DNA of 64,000 bases from Pardosa pseudoannulata. Its lineage: Eukaryota; Arthropoda; Arachnida; Araneae; Lycosidae. The notes beneath the pieces are model-generated. The model had not been told where the DNA came from and searched no databases. It worked only from the letters and a program-made list of their open reading frames with translations. The position numbers were made by a program, and so were the translations under genes. Shown here piece by piece: positions 1 through 13,945 of the stretch (the first letter of the stretch is position 1; each line of letters starts with the position of its first letter). The stretch spans positions 64,511,566 to 64,575,565 of the forward strand of contig CM063503.1 of the NCBI GenBank assembly GCA_032207245.1, read 5' to 3'.

Positions 1-43
1 CTAAAAAGATATTATATTGGTTCTCTTTACTGATATCACATAT

Positions 44-454
44 ATTTTTAATAGATATTATATCTACTGGTCACGCCGCACCAATGGCCGACTAACTCCC
101 CCCATTTGTTTCTGAATCCGCTATCGTCCCCATGGAAGGCGTTATCACCCCCGTTAGGAATCTATGATTTAGATTTATTGGTTCTTTTTATAGATTTTTT
201 TTGGTTTTGGTTTGGAGCGCTACGGTCTACTGTTTTGCACACGAGGGCTAATGAGACCGGGACCTACAGTTTAAAGCCGATTCCGAACGGCTACAAACAT
301 CCATGCCAGCAGCGGGTCTTTTTATAGATATCTTGTATATTTTAATAGATATTATATCTACTGGTCACCCCGCACCAATGGCCAACTAACTCCCCCATTT
401 GTGTCTGAACCCGCTACCATCCCCATGGAAGGCGTTATCACCCTCGTTAGGAAA
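44..454 (+). repeat. two direct copies of a 100-bp block flanking a SINE
   Basis: 44-163 and 336-454 share the sequence around TCACCCCGCACCAATGGCC and CCCCATGGAAGGCGTTATC. They sit on both sides of a SINE at 201-318, about 291 bp apart. Confidence 0.8.
201..318 (-). mobile_element. SINE copy 1, tRNA-like head missing
   Basis: Matches the body of the SINE at 11474-11647 in reverse: GAGCGCTACGGTCTACTG, ACGAGGGCTAATGAGACC, then CATCCATGCC. Truncated before the tRNA-derived head. Confidence 0.85.
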
Positions 455-494
455 TTTTCGTTAGGAATAATATTCGAAAATGTGACTGGCTCAA

Positions 495-1307
495 TAGTTT
501 TGATTGTACTGGCCCGTTCCTGTCCGACATTTTTCCGATTTCTAATATCACCTAAAATAATGAAATTCTAAAACTTTTATTGTTAAGTCGAGGATGAAAA
601 TTTAATTTAACAAGTTCAAATATGAGAGCATTGATATGTGAAAATTAAACCGAAATAAAATAGGATCATGCAAACTAGATTTGTCTCTTCTAATCTGTAG
701 AGTAAGTTTTCCAAAATTGACGTGAACAGTTTATAGGTATAGATTTTATTTGCACGTTATATTAAAATTTCTTTTCGCAGATTTTAACTTTTTACTTCAT
801 TTTATTATATTTAGAGGGAATCAAATTTTTAAATCGCAAACATATCAACGAAATCTGTTAAGGAATTTTGACAACTACCTACGAATATTGCAGCCAAAAA
901 CTTTGCAATAGGGTTGTTAGAAATCTGTTGTGAAGTAGGTAATCTAAAAATCGATCAGTGTATTTAGAGTTTTATATACCGCCATCCCTATTCTTCAATT
1001 CTACATGAATATACAAGGTTGGGCAGAAGCTCCAATTAAATCATTTATCTTAATCTATAAATTTTGCTACTCGTTTTGGGGTGTTTAGAAAGTTAGAGAA
1101 AATACAGGATAGAGAAAATAAATTTACTGTTAGTCCCCCCATTTAAAATTGTTTAATTCACGCGCCAGAAACAAGAAGATTGAGATTTTAGTTTCAAAAA
1201 TTTTGAAAATACAATTTTTATAGTATGCGTATGGTTTGCCAGAGAGAATGTTTCACAATTACCTACTAACCTAACATTTATAACCTGTCAAACTTGATAA
1301 CTCCTTG
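495..1307 (+). repeat. dispersed duplication, copy 1
   Basis: Aligns along its length with 2572-3455. Shared landmarks include GTACTG(G/A)CCCGTTC, CATATCAACGAAAT, AGAGAAAATACAGGATAG and GTCAAACTTGA. No coding potential seen. Confidence 0.8.
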
Positions 1308-2571
1308 CCTAGAAAATGATTTTCCTCAAGTTTAACACCTTAATTTTCTTTTTTTCATGATTTCGATCCATAAAACGTCAATTGTTATCACATATTTTTG
1401 TTCATTTTACATTTATAAGCTGAAAAATGCTATTAAAAGTAATATTTCTTATTATTTTAATCATATTAACTTTTTTATAGGAAATAATGTTTTCCATGGA
1501 GGTTGTCTTTTTTCACTCATATACGACAGACAGGAAAGTTACATTTACAGTTGATCATATAAGAATATAAATATTTTCGATTACAATTACCAGGCCCGTA
1601 ACTAGTTCCTTTAGCACCCGTGGCAAAAAACTGGTCTGCTCCTCTACCACCAAATATAGTGAGAAAACATATAAACTTTTTTTTGTACTATATATATTCA
1701 GAATGCACTCAAAATAATTTGTTAATTCTTAAAATGTTCCCAGTGTATTAATTTTTAACTTTTTCTTCTATTTTTACATTATTAACACTTAAAGATATTT
1801 TTGAACATTTTGGGGATATTCTTTTGCTGATAATTTGAATAGTTTATTTGTGGGGAATATTTTTTATTTAGATGTTGAATTTTTATAAAAAATTGGTGAA
1901 TTTCTAAATTTAAAATTTAGTTTTAATAACTTTAATAAATTCAAAATTTAAAATGAATACCTAGATTTATATTAAAGCATATTAGTGGTATTTGGTAAGC
2001 ATTTTGTAAGAATCTATAAGAAGTTTAGCTGCTAGAAAACAAGAAAAAATAACATTTTAAAAAAAAATAAGAAAATTCCTAACAAAAGTAATTTTTAAAC
2101 ACATTGGATTTTATAATTAAAAAAACTATTTTTCAAATTTTCCTTATTTCTACTTAACAGTATATTTCAACATTAGGATGACACTTTAAAGTTTGTAGTT
2201 AAAAAAAAATGTTTCTGTTCGACATCCAAGGATATTTTACCAGATATCCAGAGTTGCTTTCGTTGATGGTCAGCCAAGGCATTAAGTCTGGCATTAAAAA
2301 TCAAACAATTCCTGTTTACATTTTGGTTGAATAACTTCCCCCAAAATATGTTTCGGAGCCTAAATGACATACCACTTTCTTCTTTTTAGCTTGTTGCACC
2401 TGTTCACATGCTGGCAGTCTCAAAACATCCCAAAAATTGCTTGCGTAGAACAAAATGACGCATTTCATTCAAAACTTGAAGTAAAATTCATTGCCTATTG
2501 CGATTGTTGTATACCCAGTGTACAAAGCAAAAGAAACTTTTTTTAACAACGATACATCTAATATACGAAAT
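1308..2571. other. AT-rich spacer, no gene seen
   Basis: Short ORFs only. A hAT-like terminus (CAGGCCCGTAACTAG) is visible at 1592 but no partner end was found. Confidence 0.5.
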
Positions 2572-3455
2572 AGCTTTGACTGTACTGACCCGTTCGTGTC
2601 CGGCATATTTTTGAGTCTCTAATATGTCTGAAAATTGTGAAATTCTAAAACTGGTTGCCAAAAACTTGCACGATTAAGGCTAGGATAAAAATTTAATTGT
2701 AACAATTTCAGGTATGAAGCATTGAAATATGAAAATTCAACCAAAATAAAACTATACTAGAACCATATAAATTAGATTGCTCTTCTAATCATTAGAGCAT
2801 TTAACTTTTCCAAAATTAATGCTATAACTTTTTTTGGAAACTTTCTACTGCTTTATTTTATTTTCTACTGCTACTTTATATTTAAAAAATTATTTTGAAA
2901 TTACTTTTTTAATTTTGTTCATTTTATTAATTTTAAAGGTTAGAGGGCAGGGAATAAATTAGTTATTGATTCTCAAGAGACATATCAACGAAATTTCTTA
3001 AGGAATTTTACAACAAGTACCTACGAATATTATAGCTTATAAAACTTTGCAATAGAAAAATAAATCTAAATATTGGGAAGTAAGAATTCTAAGCACCGAT
3101 CAGTATATTTATCGCTATATATCACCATTTCTACTTTTTTCAAATTCTGCATGAATGTATCAAGTTTAACAGAAATTTTAATAAAATCCTTTACCTAAAT
3201 CAATGAGCACAGCTACTCATTTTCGGGTATATAGAAAGTTAGAGAAAATACAGGATAGAGAAAATAAAATTTATTGTTAGTCCCCAATCTAAAATAAATT
3301 ACTAAGTCAAAAGCGAGAAAATGAAGACTTTAATTTTTAAAATTTTGAATATAATTTGGTATTGTTTTTATGCGTATAGTATGCCAAAAAGAATATTTTG
3401 TAATTACTTGTTAACCTAACATTTTTATCCATCAGTCAAACTTGACAACTTCTTA
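2572..3455 (+). repeat. dispersed duplication, copy 2
   Basis: Second copy of the 495-1307 block, with many substitutions and small indels, so the duplication is old. It may be an unclassified transposon. Confidence 0.8.
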
Positions 3456-4925
<1,470 letters not shown>

Positions 4926-5243
4926 ATTTTTTATGTCGTATATCTAATAAATCTAATATAAGTTTTAACTTATTAATCCCAATAAAAAATTAAATAGATA
5001 CTATTTCCTAAGTAATTCAATATTGGGAATATTTTCTGGTGGGTAACTTAAGCTAAATAATTATATTTCTGCAAAAATTGCACTTAAATTAATCTGAGCT
5101 AAGATTTGAAATAACCCAAATTCCTAGTTTAACTATCCAGAATGAATGACTGTTTGCACTTACGTCAAAGCTGCATATGGAAAATATTAAATCCTTCAAG
5201 CTTCTATACTTGTGACATCCTAAATTATTTTACTTTTTAAAAT

Positions 5244-5578
5244 ACTATGTCAAAAAACGGCTGCGTTATTAGGTTTTGCCAAAATATAAATGTAATTCAA
5301 AGAGTTTGAGTTAGGTAAAAGCAGCTTCTGAAGGACAGAAAGCAAGACGCAACCTTTGGACTTTGTGCTACAGCTGTAAAGTGCCAATCATGGTGAAAGC
5401 TTCCTCGAAAGTACGCTATCATGGCCCCGCACTGGATGAAAATTTGCATATTAGCAGTTATCACATACAAAGCCCTATTCTGCTACTACTAATAATACAT
5501 AATATCTAATTATGAAAGCTACAAACTTTCATTATTTTTATCGAGGGGTGGTAGCATTTTTCACACATAAAAATAAAT
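5244..5578 (+). repeat. tandem unit 1 with U6-like core
   Basis: Repeated at 5638-5972. The best conserved part is the CCAATCATGGTGAAAGC to CATGGCCCCGC block near 5382-5440. Confidence 0.8.
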
Positions 5579-5637
5579 TTAATTAATTAATAAAAAATAA
5601 TTACAATAATAAAAAGAAAACAGCTTCACTTTTTTAA

Positions 5638-5972
5638 AACCCTGTGGCAAAAAAACTGCTGCGTTGTCGTTAGGTAATGCCAAAATACTAATGCAGCTTA
5701 AAGACAAACTTTTCTGAGTTAAGTAAGGGCAGCATCTGAAGTAAAGAATTCAAGACGCAACCTTTGGACTGCCCTGCTACAGTTAAAAAGTACCAATCAT
5801 GGTGAAAGCTTCCTCGAAAGTACGCGAGCATGGCCCCGCAACTGATGAAAATTTGCACAAAATCATATTGGACTACTACTAATGCATAAAAATCTAATTA
5901 TGAAAGTTACATACTTTAGTCATTTATATCTATATGTGGTAGCATTTTTCAGAAACAGAAATATTTTTAAAT
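5638..5972 (+). repeat. tandem unit 2 with U6-like core
   Basis: Same order of landmarks as unit 1: CTGCGTT, GACGCAACCTTTGGACT, GGTGAAAGCTTCCTCG, CATGGCCCCGCA, ATGAAAATTTGCA and GTGGTAGCATTTTTCA. Confidence 0.8.
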
Positions 5973-6677
5973 AAGTCAAACAAGGTAATTTAAATCTGTT
6001 ACTAGTTTTTATGTACAGAGATCACCTAAACGCATCTGAACTTCATGAAAAATCTATTTAAACTTTTTTGCATTAAAAAAAAAAGAAAAAAAAGAAAAAG
6101 AAATTTGGCAATTTTTTGTGAGGTAAGTTTTTGTCTATTACAGATAATTATAACTCAATATTACAAATAGAGTTTAATTTATTGGTAATAAATATATAGG
6201 GCCAGGGCCTGATTATCGCAGGGGCACTTGGGGCACGTGCCCTAGGCATGAAAATTTCAGGGGGCACGAAAATTTAGTCGAGTGCTTGAAACACATATTA
6301 AGTGGGGAAAAATTGCAAACATACGCTACCATCGTTAAGTTTTAATAAATTATTGTACGAGGTAATTGTGTTTGTTATGAACTCTAATTGTTTCCTATTT
6401 ATTTTAATTTTACTGTTATTTACCTGATAATTAATTCCCTTAACGAACCTGGTGCTCTTTTTATCATATGGGTTATAGCATATTTATCAGACAGATTATT
6501 AGCAACGTACCACTATAAACCATTAAATCATCTCATCAATTTAAATTATTTTTAATTCTATTATTATTTATTTTCTGCACCACAGAGCTTGTGAGTGTGA
6601 CAAGGTAAAATTAAAAAAAGTGGGTCACTCTAGGTCGTTAATTTTTAGCATGGCTAAATAGAGATAATAATGATTAA

Positions 6678-7427
<750 letters not shown>

Positions 7428-7803
7428 TTAAGTAAAATGAAAATTTGGTGTTTTTGATTTTCAATATTACTTTAATGCTAATTTCTTAAATCTGTTTGCT
7501 AATTCAATGTTATAATTTTTATATGACTGTAATTATAATAACTTGTCGCTATAAATTTGCATGTTGTGGATGGCACAAAAATTGGATTGTGCCCTGGGCA
7601 CAAAAGTATTTTAGTCGGACCCTGTATAGGGCAATTTCACGCAGCAGGGTTCATCTCACACATGATGTTATGGCTTTTGTTTCAATCTGAAGGTAAATCG
7701 GGGGAAGCCGCAATCAAAGGTTGAATACCGAAAGAACTCGCGCTGTTCGATAGGGAGACTTTCTTACAGGATTCGTTGTCTGTGTGATCAACACCTGTTG
7801 CTG

Positions 7804-7945
7804 ATTTAATTTTTATTGGCTAAGTCTTGGCGTAGTGACGTCACAGCGCGGGTACTACAAATCACCATCTGCTGTAAAGAATAATACAAACTCTGTCTCT
7901 CAGACGAACTCATGTTCAACGCTATTTGCAGCTATCTGTTTAACA
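7804..7945 (+). promoter_or_regulatory. possible promoter-like block with CRE palindrome
   Basis: GC-richer than its surroundings, with ATTGGC (inverted CCAAT, about 7815) and the full CRE palindrome TGACGTCA at 7836-7843. No transcript start can be shown from sequence. Confidence 0.3.
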
Positions 7946-7962
7946 GAAAATTTAATTTAGAA

Positions 7963-8229
7963 CGGTGGTTCTCAACGAAGGAGATACCGTCCTGGCAGTG
8001 AACTTGTGAGCAGGTTTTGGTTTTCAAATTTAATTTTAAAATGCCATACAAATTTCTTAAATTAATTGCTAACAAATTTTGCCTCTTATAATTGAGTACT
8101 TCTCCTAGCGTACACTTTAAGTTACTAGATTTTTACAAAACGGGGCACATTTTGGCTTCATAGGGGGATGTTGAACACATTTCGTCGCAGTAAGGGGGCG
8201 GTAGTTTAAAAAAAGGTTGAGAATGACTG
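7963..8229. mobile_element. hAT-like MITE
   Basis: Left end CGGTGGTTCTCAACG and right end AGGTTGAGAATGACTG form the common hAT terminus CAGNGGTTCTCAACC. Flanking octamers match only 5 of 8, so the copy is decayed. Internal GGGGCACATTTTGGC and AAGGGGGCGGTAG are typical of such elements. Confidence 0.6.
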
Positions 8230-9610
8230 CTGTAAAACAACAGAAGACCTCGCTTACATTTGTGCTATGCATTGTGGAAACATAATACCTCATCTAGTAC
8301 GATAGGATTGAGAGAGACCAGAACTTAATACCAAATAAATAAAATGTGTCTTTACGTTTTGGTTAAGGCTAGCCTAAAATGCTAGAATCTGAAAATGACC
8401 AAATTATCATATGAGAAAATTGTAATTTTTTAATCGCATTTAAAAGTTGCAGTATATAAAAATATTTACATACTAACATAGACACATATAAGTATGAATT
8501 TTTATGAGCATGTGTCATATAAGTATGTATTTATATGCAAGTATGTTAATACCAATACCTTTAAGTATTGAATGCTTATACAAGCAGTATCTAATCTTAT
8601 TGCACTGTCTCTTATAATTCATTGAACATAAATATCTTTAAATAGCTTATATTGATAAAAACAAAAGTTCATGTTGGAAAATGCTATTGGTAAAAATCTT
8701 TAACCAGTATAGGGAAATTTTTAATTTCTAAAAACACATAAATATGTGGCACCAAAACCGACATTTCTACACTTCGATTTGTGACAGTTGCAACGACCAG
8801 CTGTAAACATTAGCGGTTGCTCGCAATTTGCAACCGAGTATGGCACACACTGATAACACCCGCTATTGTTAATGTTTTAAACATAAATAATAAATAATTA
8901 TTAATTATTTGTATCAAATTGTTTAGATGCACAGTAATGAAAGTATAAATGAATGATTATAAGCATTTAATCTTGTATTCTTTAACATACCTTGACTTGG
9001 TTCACTTTCTTACAATAACTTCTGTTACATATGAAACATTCAAATTCTTTAATCATAATGTTTTAGAATCAGTCTCATAGAGAATATGGCAATGGTTATA
9101 ATTTTTTTGTCTGAGCTCAACTATCCGTTATCGTAGGCAGTAGGCAAGGTAGGCGAATGCTTATGGTGGCTGAATTTTGTTTTTTAATAAAACAATTTTC
9201 CTTAAATTTGTATTAGTATTATTGTCTCAAGGAAAGACTGAAAAGATATGAGATTTTAAAAAATGGCATGTATTAGTATTCAATTATGTGTCATTTTTCT
9301 GATTAACTTAGTTGCTTTATAATTTTGTTTTTTTTAAAAATTAAAGTTTTTTAAGCATGAGGGTGTATCAATTTTAGGGTTAGTCTGTAGCGACAAAAAC
9401 GCTAGAGTCAGTCCTGACCGTACGAAAGTAATGGTAACATTTCTTACATTTGTGGTCGCGCAGCTGCTATATCAATAGAAATACAGTATGCACAGTATAT
9501 AGTAGTTTTAATGAGCATTTTACGGAAATTAATTTTATACTGTATTAAATGATTAGTATAAGATTTAATAGTTAAAAGGTTCTTTTTTATAAAAATCAAT
9601 ACACACACGC

Positions 9611-9765
9611 TATAAGGCAATTTCATGCAGCATAAGCCATCTAAACTCATGAAGAATTTTACAATCGTTGAAAATGGAACGGCAGAATATTGGTTGCCTA
9701 TTTGTTACAAATGGGCTACGAAGGGCATTAACGTAATTAGTGACGCAACGTGAAATTGCCTTATA
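9611..9765. mobile_element. short MITE with 17-bp inverted repeats
   Basis: Left TATAAGGCAATTTCA and right TGAAATTGCCTTATA are exact complements, with further partial match inward. The sequence right of the hAT element at 7625 begins with a close relative of the same terminus. Confidence 0.75.
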
Positions 9766-11473
9766 TAGGTATGCTCGTGTACGTGTATTTGTTCTGAAAT
9801 GCGTATCTTTATCGCCGAGGAGCTCTGGTTATACTAACAGAGTGAAAGCAAAGGGTTTAACAACGAACATTTTATAAAGAGAAGAAATTTAAGTTGCGAA
9901 AAATTAATAGAACAAATAATGAAAATGTGTAGAGAAGCATTTCTGTTAAATACAGTATGCCATAGTACTTTTTTTTCTGGAATGTATCAATTTCATACCT
10001 TAAATTAAAAATAGCAAGGTTATTCCCATGGAAACTTGAATTTCATTCGCTAAATAGTGGAAATGATAAATAAGACTATTTTGCAATTCATTCATAGATG
10101 TGGAGCTGAGAATGGTAAATTAACGTTTTTTTTAACTTAAAAAGGATTTACTTCATTTCTTAATATGCAGAATTTCTGTAATATTTTATAATTGTACAGC
10201 CATTGCACTTATGCGTTAAGTAACAAATGTTCATGCTCTCGTCCTATTCCCTTACATAAAATTGAAAAGAAATTTTGAATCTAATGCATAAAAGCCTTAT
10301 TTACAGGTCAATCTGTACACGTTGAAAAACAATAGATTCAATTTATTGCCTTGACAGAGAGCTAGGGGCAGAACACGTGTGTGTTAGTGAAAGTTTTACA
10401 TTGCATGTAGAGATGTGTGTCGATAAAATTGTGTTAAGAAGTACTTAATTGGATTATCTATCAATACTCAGTCGCGATAGAGAAGTATAACAAAATAAAA
10501 CAGTGGGATTCAAATCTAAATATTCACGGTAAAAGAAATTTAATTTCAATATAACGAAAAAACATAGGGAAAACTTTCAAAAATCACAAGAATGTTGTAA
10601 ATCAGGTTTAATTATTATTTTTACTGTAATACCAACTAGAACTTTAAAGGCCCAGTACTTAATGTAAGCATATTCATTAAAATATCAAAAGAGAAATAGT
10701 AACAGGAAATTAAACTCTTCGAGAAAATAACATTGACAGGTGAAACAACACACGAATCCAGCTTCTTTCTCAAATAATCTAACACTACTTGAAACATCAA
10801 GTGGGTTTTCTTTGTAGGAAAAAAAAAGATGAATTTGTAATTTAGCTGGAAATTGGACAGTCAAAAAAGACCCTAAATTTAATATATATATAATTGAAAG
10901 AAAATATAAATTACGATTAAAATCTGCATAACGTACTTCAAAATTCGTCAATAGGAAAAAAGAGACATTTGTTGTCATGAACTATACAATAAGGCTATTC
11001 AATTTTACCTGGGTAAAGATTCATGTCTAGAATTCAGACAACGAATATGCAGATTTTCTTGTAAAAAGCTCAATAAAACATAATCAAACATTAACTTTAA
11101 AATATCCTTAATCTACAGTTAAAAATGTATTAAAAATAATATTTTGGGTGACTGAAATGAAGAATGGAAAAAAATGACGATGACAGACGTTCTAAGTACA
11201 CTATATGTAGAAATGTTAATTAATAATTAGAAATTAATAACGTGGATGTAATATATTTCGTGACCGGTAAGGGAATTTTCCCCATTTTTCTATATTAAAT
11301 AGGTAAAAGTTATAGGTAAAATAGGTAAAAGCTCTGTATCGCAATTAGAGTCTTCTTGGTGATTCCCATTACTATTCTTGCACTTGTTCATTTAGCGAAA
11401 TTTTATTTAGTAAAAAATAGTAAATATAAGATAGTGAATCTTACTATAGTTACTATACAATTGATAAATGCCG
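9766..11473. other. AT-rich spacer, no gene recognised
   Basis: A 97-codon minus-strand frame (10685-10978) has no recognisable domain and skewed, chance-like composition. Confidence 0.5.
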
Positions 11474-11647
11474 AACACTGGCCGATTGGTTAGGGCGCTG
11501 ATCGTTGGTACCGGAGTTCGTGGGTTCGAATCCCACTATGGCATGGATGTTCGTAGCCGTTCGGAATCGGCTTTAAGCAGTAGGTCCCGGTCTCATTAGC
11601 CCTCGTGTGCAAAACAGTAGACCGTAGCGCTCCAAACCAAACCAAAT
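11474..11647 (+). mobile_element. SINE copy 2, full length with tRNA-like head
   Basis: Best copy of the family. A-box-like TTGGTTAGGGCGC near 11486-11498 and a perfect B box GGTTCGAATCC at 11523-11533 show a tRNA-derived RNA polymerase III promoter. The body ends in repeated CCAAA. Ten copies were seen in the window. Confidence 0.9.
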
Positions 11648-11687
11648 ACAATTGATAAAAACAAGAAACATCCAAGAAAGTCATAAG

Positions 11688-11690
<3 letters not shown>

Positions 11691-11719
<29 letters not shown>
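11691..11719. repeat. (TA)n microsatellite
   Basis: Short pure TA run just after the SINE. Confidence 0.95.
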
Positions 11720-11720
<1 letters not shown>

Positions 11721-12256
11721 CCATTTAAATACCAATCATTCGGTTTATTATTTTATTTTGGGCAAGTTCTGTAATAATGATTGCTCAAATAAGTTACTTT
11801 TGAAATTCTTTTGTTTAATCAACTGTTGTTAATGGGTTATTGAGAAATTATGGTAATTATTTTGAGAGGTAAAAAACTGATAATTTGTGAATAAAAATTT
11901 GAAAATATGTAAACTATGAATATATATATAATATTGGTTTTAACAAGAGGGTGAAATTGTTATAATTTATGTAATAATTGCTATAATTTATGATGGTGCT
12001 ATAATTTATGTAAAAGGAGTAATTTCATTTTAAATTTTGAATTATATCTCACAAAAGAATTTGTAAAAACATAAGTTAACTCCTAAAAATCGAAAACTGT
12101 TTCAATTTATTACGATTTGTCGTTTTCCATCTTCTGAGGAAATTCAGATATGAGTTTGTTGGATAGAGGTTGGTTCTCTCAAACTCACCTTGACCTTAGA
12201 GTAACCACACACCCTATTAGGAGATGGTAGTAAGTTCTGATCCCCTATACAGAGAC

Positions 12257-12270
12257 GTCACCATAGCAAC
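12257..12270 (+). promoter_or_regulatory. X-box (RFX) motif 1
   Basis: GTCACCATAGCAAC fits the RFX consensus GTNRCC-N2-RGYAAC exactly. Confidence 0.45.
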
Positions 12271-12362
12271 CGTATAGAGGTTGGTTAACTCACCTTGACC
12301 TTAGAGTAACCACACACTCTTTTAGGAGATGGTAGTGAGTCCTGATCCCACTATACTGAGAC

Positions 12363-12376
12363 GTCACCATAGCAAC
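12363..12376 (+). promoter_or_regulatory. X-box (RFX) motif 2
   Basis: Same GTCACCATAGCAAC in the second tandem unit. Confidence 0.45.
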
Positions 12377-12569
12377 CGTATGCAATGGTATTGCCTGCAT
12401 AGCTGACAACTGGTCTACCTTGTTTTTATCAGATAAAAGGAGATTCAGTCTTTCACTTGATTGTAAACGTAATATTGCGGAAGATTGGCAGGACTTATTG
12501 CCGAAAAAATATTACAGAAATATATCCATAAGAGACTTGCAGTATGCCGTATGAATATAGGAGTGCTCG

Positions 12570-12746
12570 CAGTGGCTTACGCAGAATTTTTTCAAGGGGG
12601 GGGGGTTCATAATTTTCAAGGAGGGGATCATATTTCTAAAAAATAATAGCCCGCATAATTTCTACTAAAATTTTTATTTTTGCCATTTTGTCTGAGCTCA
12701 AGGGGGGTGTTTAAACCCCTAAACATCCCTCTTGCGTACGCCCCTG
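12570..12746. mobile_element. hAT-like MITE with 8-bp TSD
   Basis: Ends CAGTGGCTTACGCA and (reverse) CAGGGGCGTACGCA. Flanked by AGTGCTCG (12562-12569) and TGTGCTCG (12747-12754), 7 of 8 identical. G-rich and C-rich subterminal runs. 177 bp, no ORF. Confidence 0.85.
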
Positions 12747-13094
12747 TGTGCTCGGTCAAGGATCCACAAGACCGAACGAGGGTTCACTGATGTCCTTCTG
12801 CTTCCGAATCTTCAGATGAATTTTTTGAGCTTCAAATAATTGATTTCTTTTATTACCTGATAACAAAAGTAACCTGATTTAATTATAATTCGTTAAGTGT
12901 ACAAAATGTCATAACACCAAGTTAATAATTACAAAACCGTTTTGTAATATCCACTGTTTCCATAAGGAAATGAAAAATCAAAAGTTTAGTCCAACTTATA
13001 TTTCTCAATTTGCGTCACATTAAATTCTTTTTCCAAAGCGTACTGTTGAGTGGATGCCTCTATTAATTCATAGTTGACGATTTTCGTTTTCCAA

Positions 13095-13218
13095 GGTTTG
13101 ATTAGGAGTGCTTTCGTCTACTTTTTTTTTTCTACAAGAGGGCCAATGAGGCCGGGACCTACTGCTTCAAGTCGATTTCGAACAGTTACGAATAACCATG
13201 TCAGCAGTGAGATCATAC
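13095..13218 (-). mobile_element. SINE copy 3, degraded
   Basis: Contains AGGGCCAATGAGGCCGGGAC, CTACTGCTTCAAG and AACCATGTCAGCAGTGAGAT in SINE order on the minus strand. Confidence 0.75.
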
Positions 13219-13945
13219 CTACAAATACCTCTGGCGACTAAGAGAGGCGTTTCATCCGGTCATAGTTCGTCATTATTTCTTTACATAAGACAACATTCAT
13301 AGTCATTTCAATAAAACACTCAGGTTTCCGTTAGTCATAGTTTACAAACACAAAGGTTAACAGCAACATATCCATATTGCTTCTAATAAATAAAGAAGCA
13401 AAGAGGAACCCACTCACAGACGCTCTAAGCAAAAATTTAAATGCAAAGGAAGAAAGAAATAAATCATAGGTTTTTCAATAAGCTAATCCTTTTTTATTTA
13501 AATGTAAAATGAAATGTAAATATTCGGTTTTCTATACAAACAGTCATTATAAACTTAATCCCGTTTCCGATTGTTTAAAAATGTTTTAAATACTGCCACC
13601 CGAAAATTAAAAGCTTCCAATAAAAGATGAGCATTGCCAACAATTTTTTTACAGTTCGGTAAAATATGGAGTGTTCCCCTAACCATTTACAAACAAGACA
13701 TACAGCGATGAAAAGTACCATGACATACCATAACAGCTGTATGAGAAGTACCATAATTTCCGAAAGAAACGCCACGGGGTTTACTCAAACTCTCAACGCG
13801 TGTGGAGTTTCTATCAATTCGATGCTTACATACTATTAAAATATCAAAGCTCTGATTACATTCTTCTCATTTCAAACAGCATTCACGTCAGTTTGAAATG
13901 CGGACATCTTGTCAATTACGGATCCATAGGTATAAACATTTGTTG

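Larger units (their letters stand above)
12163..12380 (+). repeat. two tandem 107-111 bp units, each with an RFX X-box
   Basis: Units 12163-12273 and 12274-12380 share AACTCACCTTGACCTTAGAG, TAACCACACAC, GGAGATGGTAGT and GACGTCACCATAGCAACCGT. Each has one X-box (see sites). Confidence 0.9.

Noticed and set aside
1592..1640. hAT-like left end CAGGCCCGTAACTAG
   Set aside because: No partner end or octamer duplication found, so it could be chance or a truncated copy.
10685..10978. 97-codon minus-strand frame
   Set aside because: Phe/Leu-rich, chance-like translation of AT-rich DNA with no splice or start context.
11490..11735. 81-codon minus-strand frame with SGIRTHELRYQRSAP
   Set aside because: It is the reverse strand of a SINE plus (TA)n; the 106-327 plus frame is the same SINE body.
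13575..13775. 66-codon minus-strand frame with a retroelement-like feel
   Set aside because: No catalytic or structural motif could be placed with confidence.
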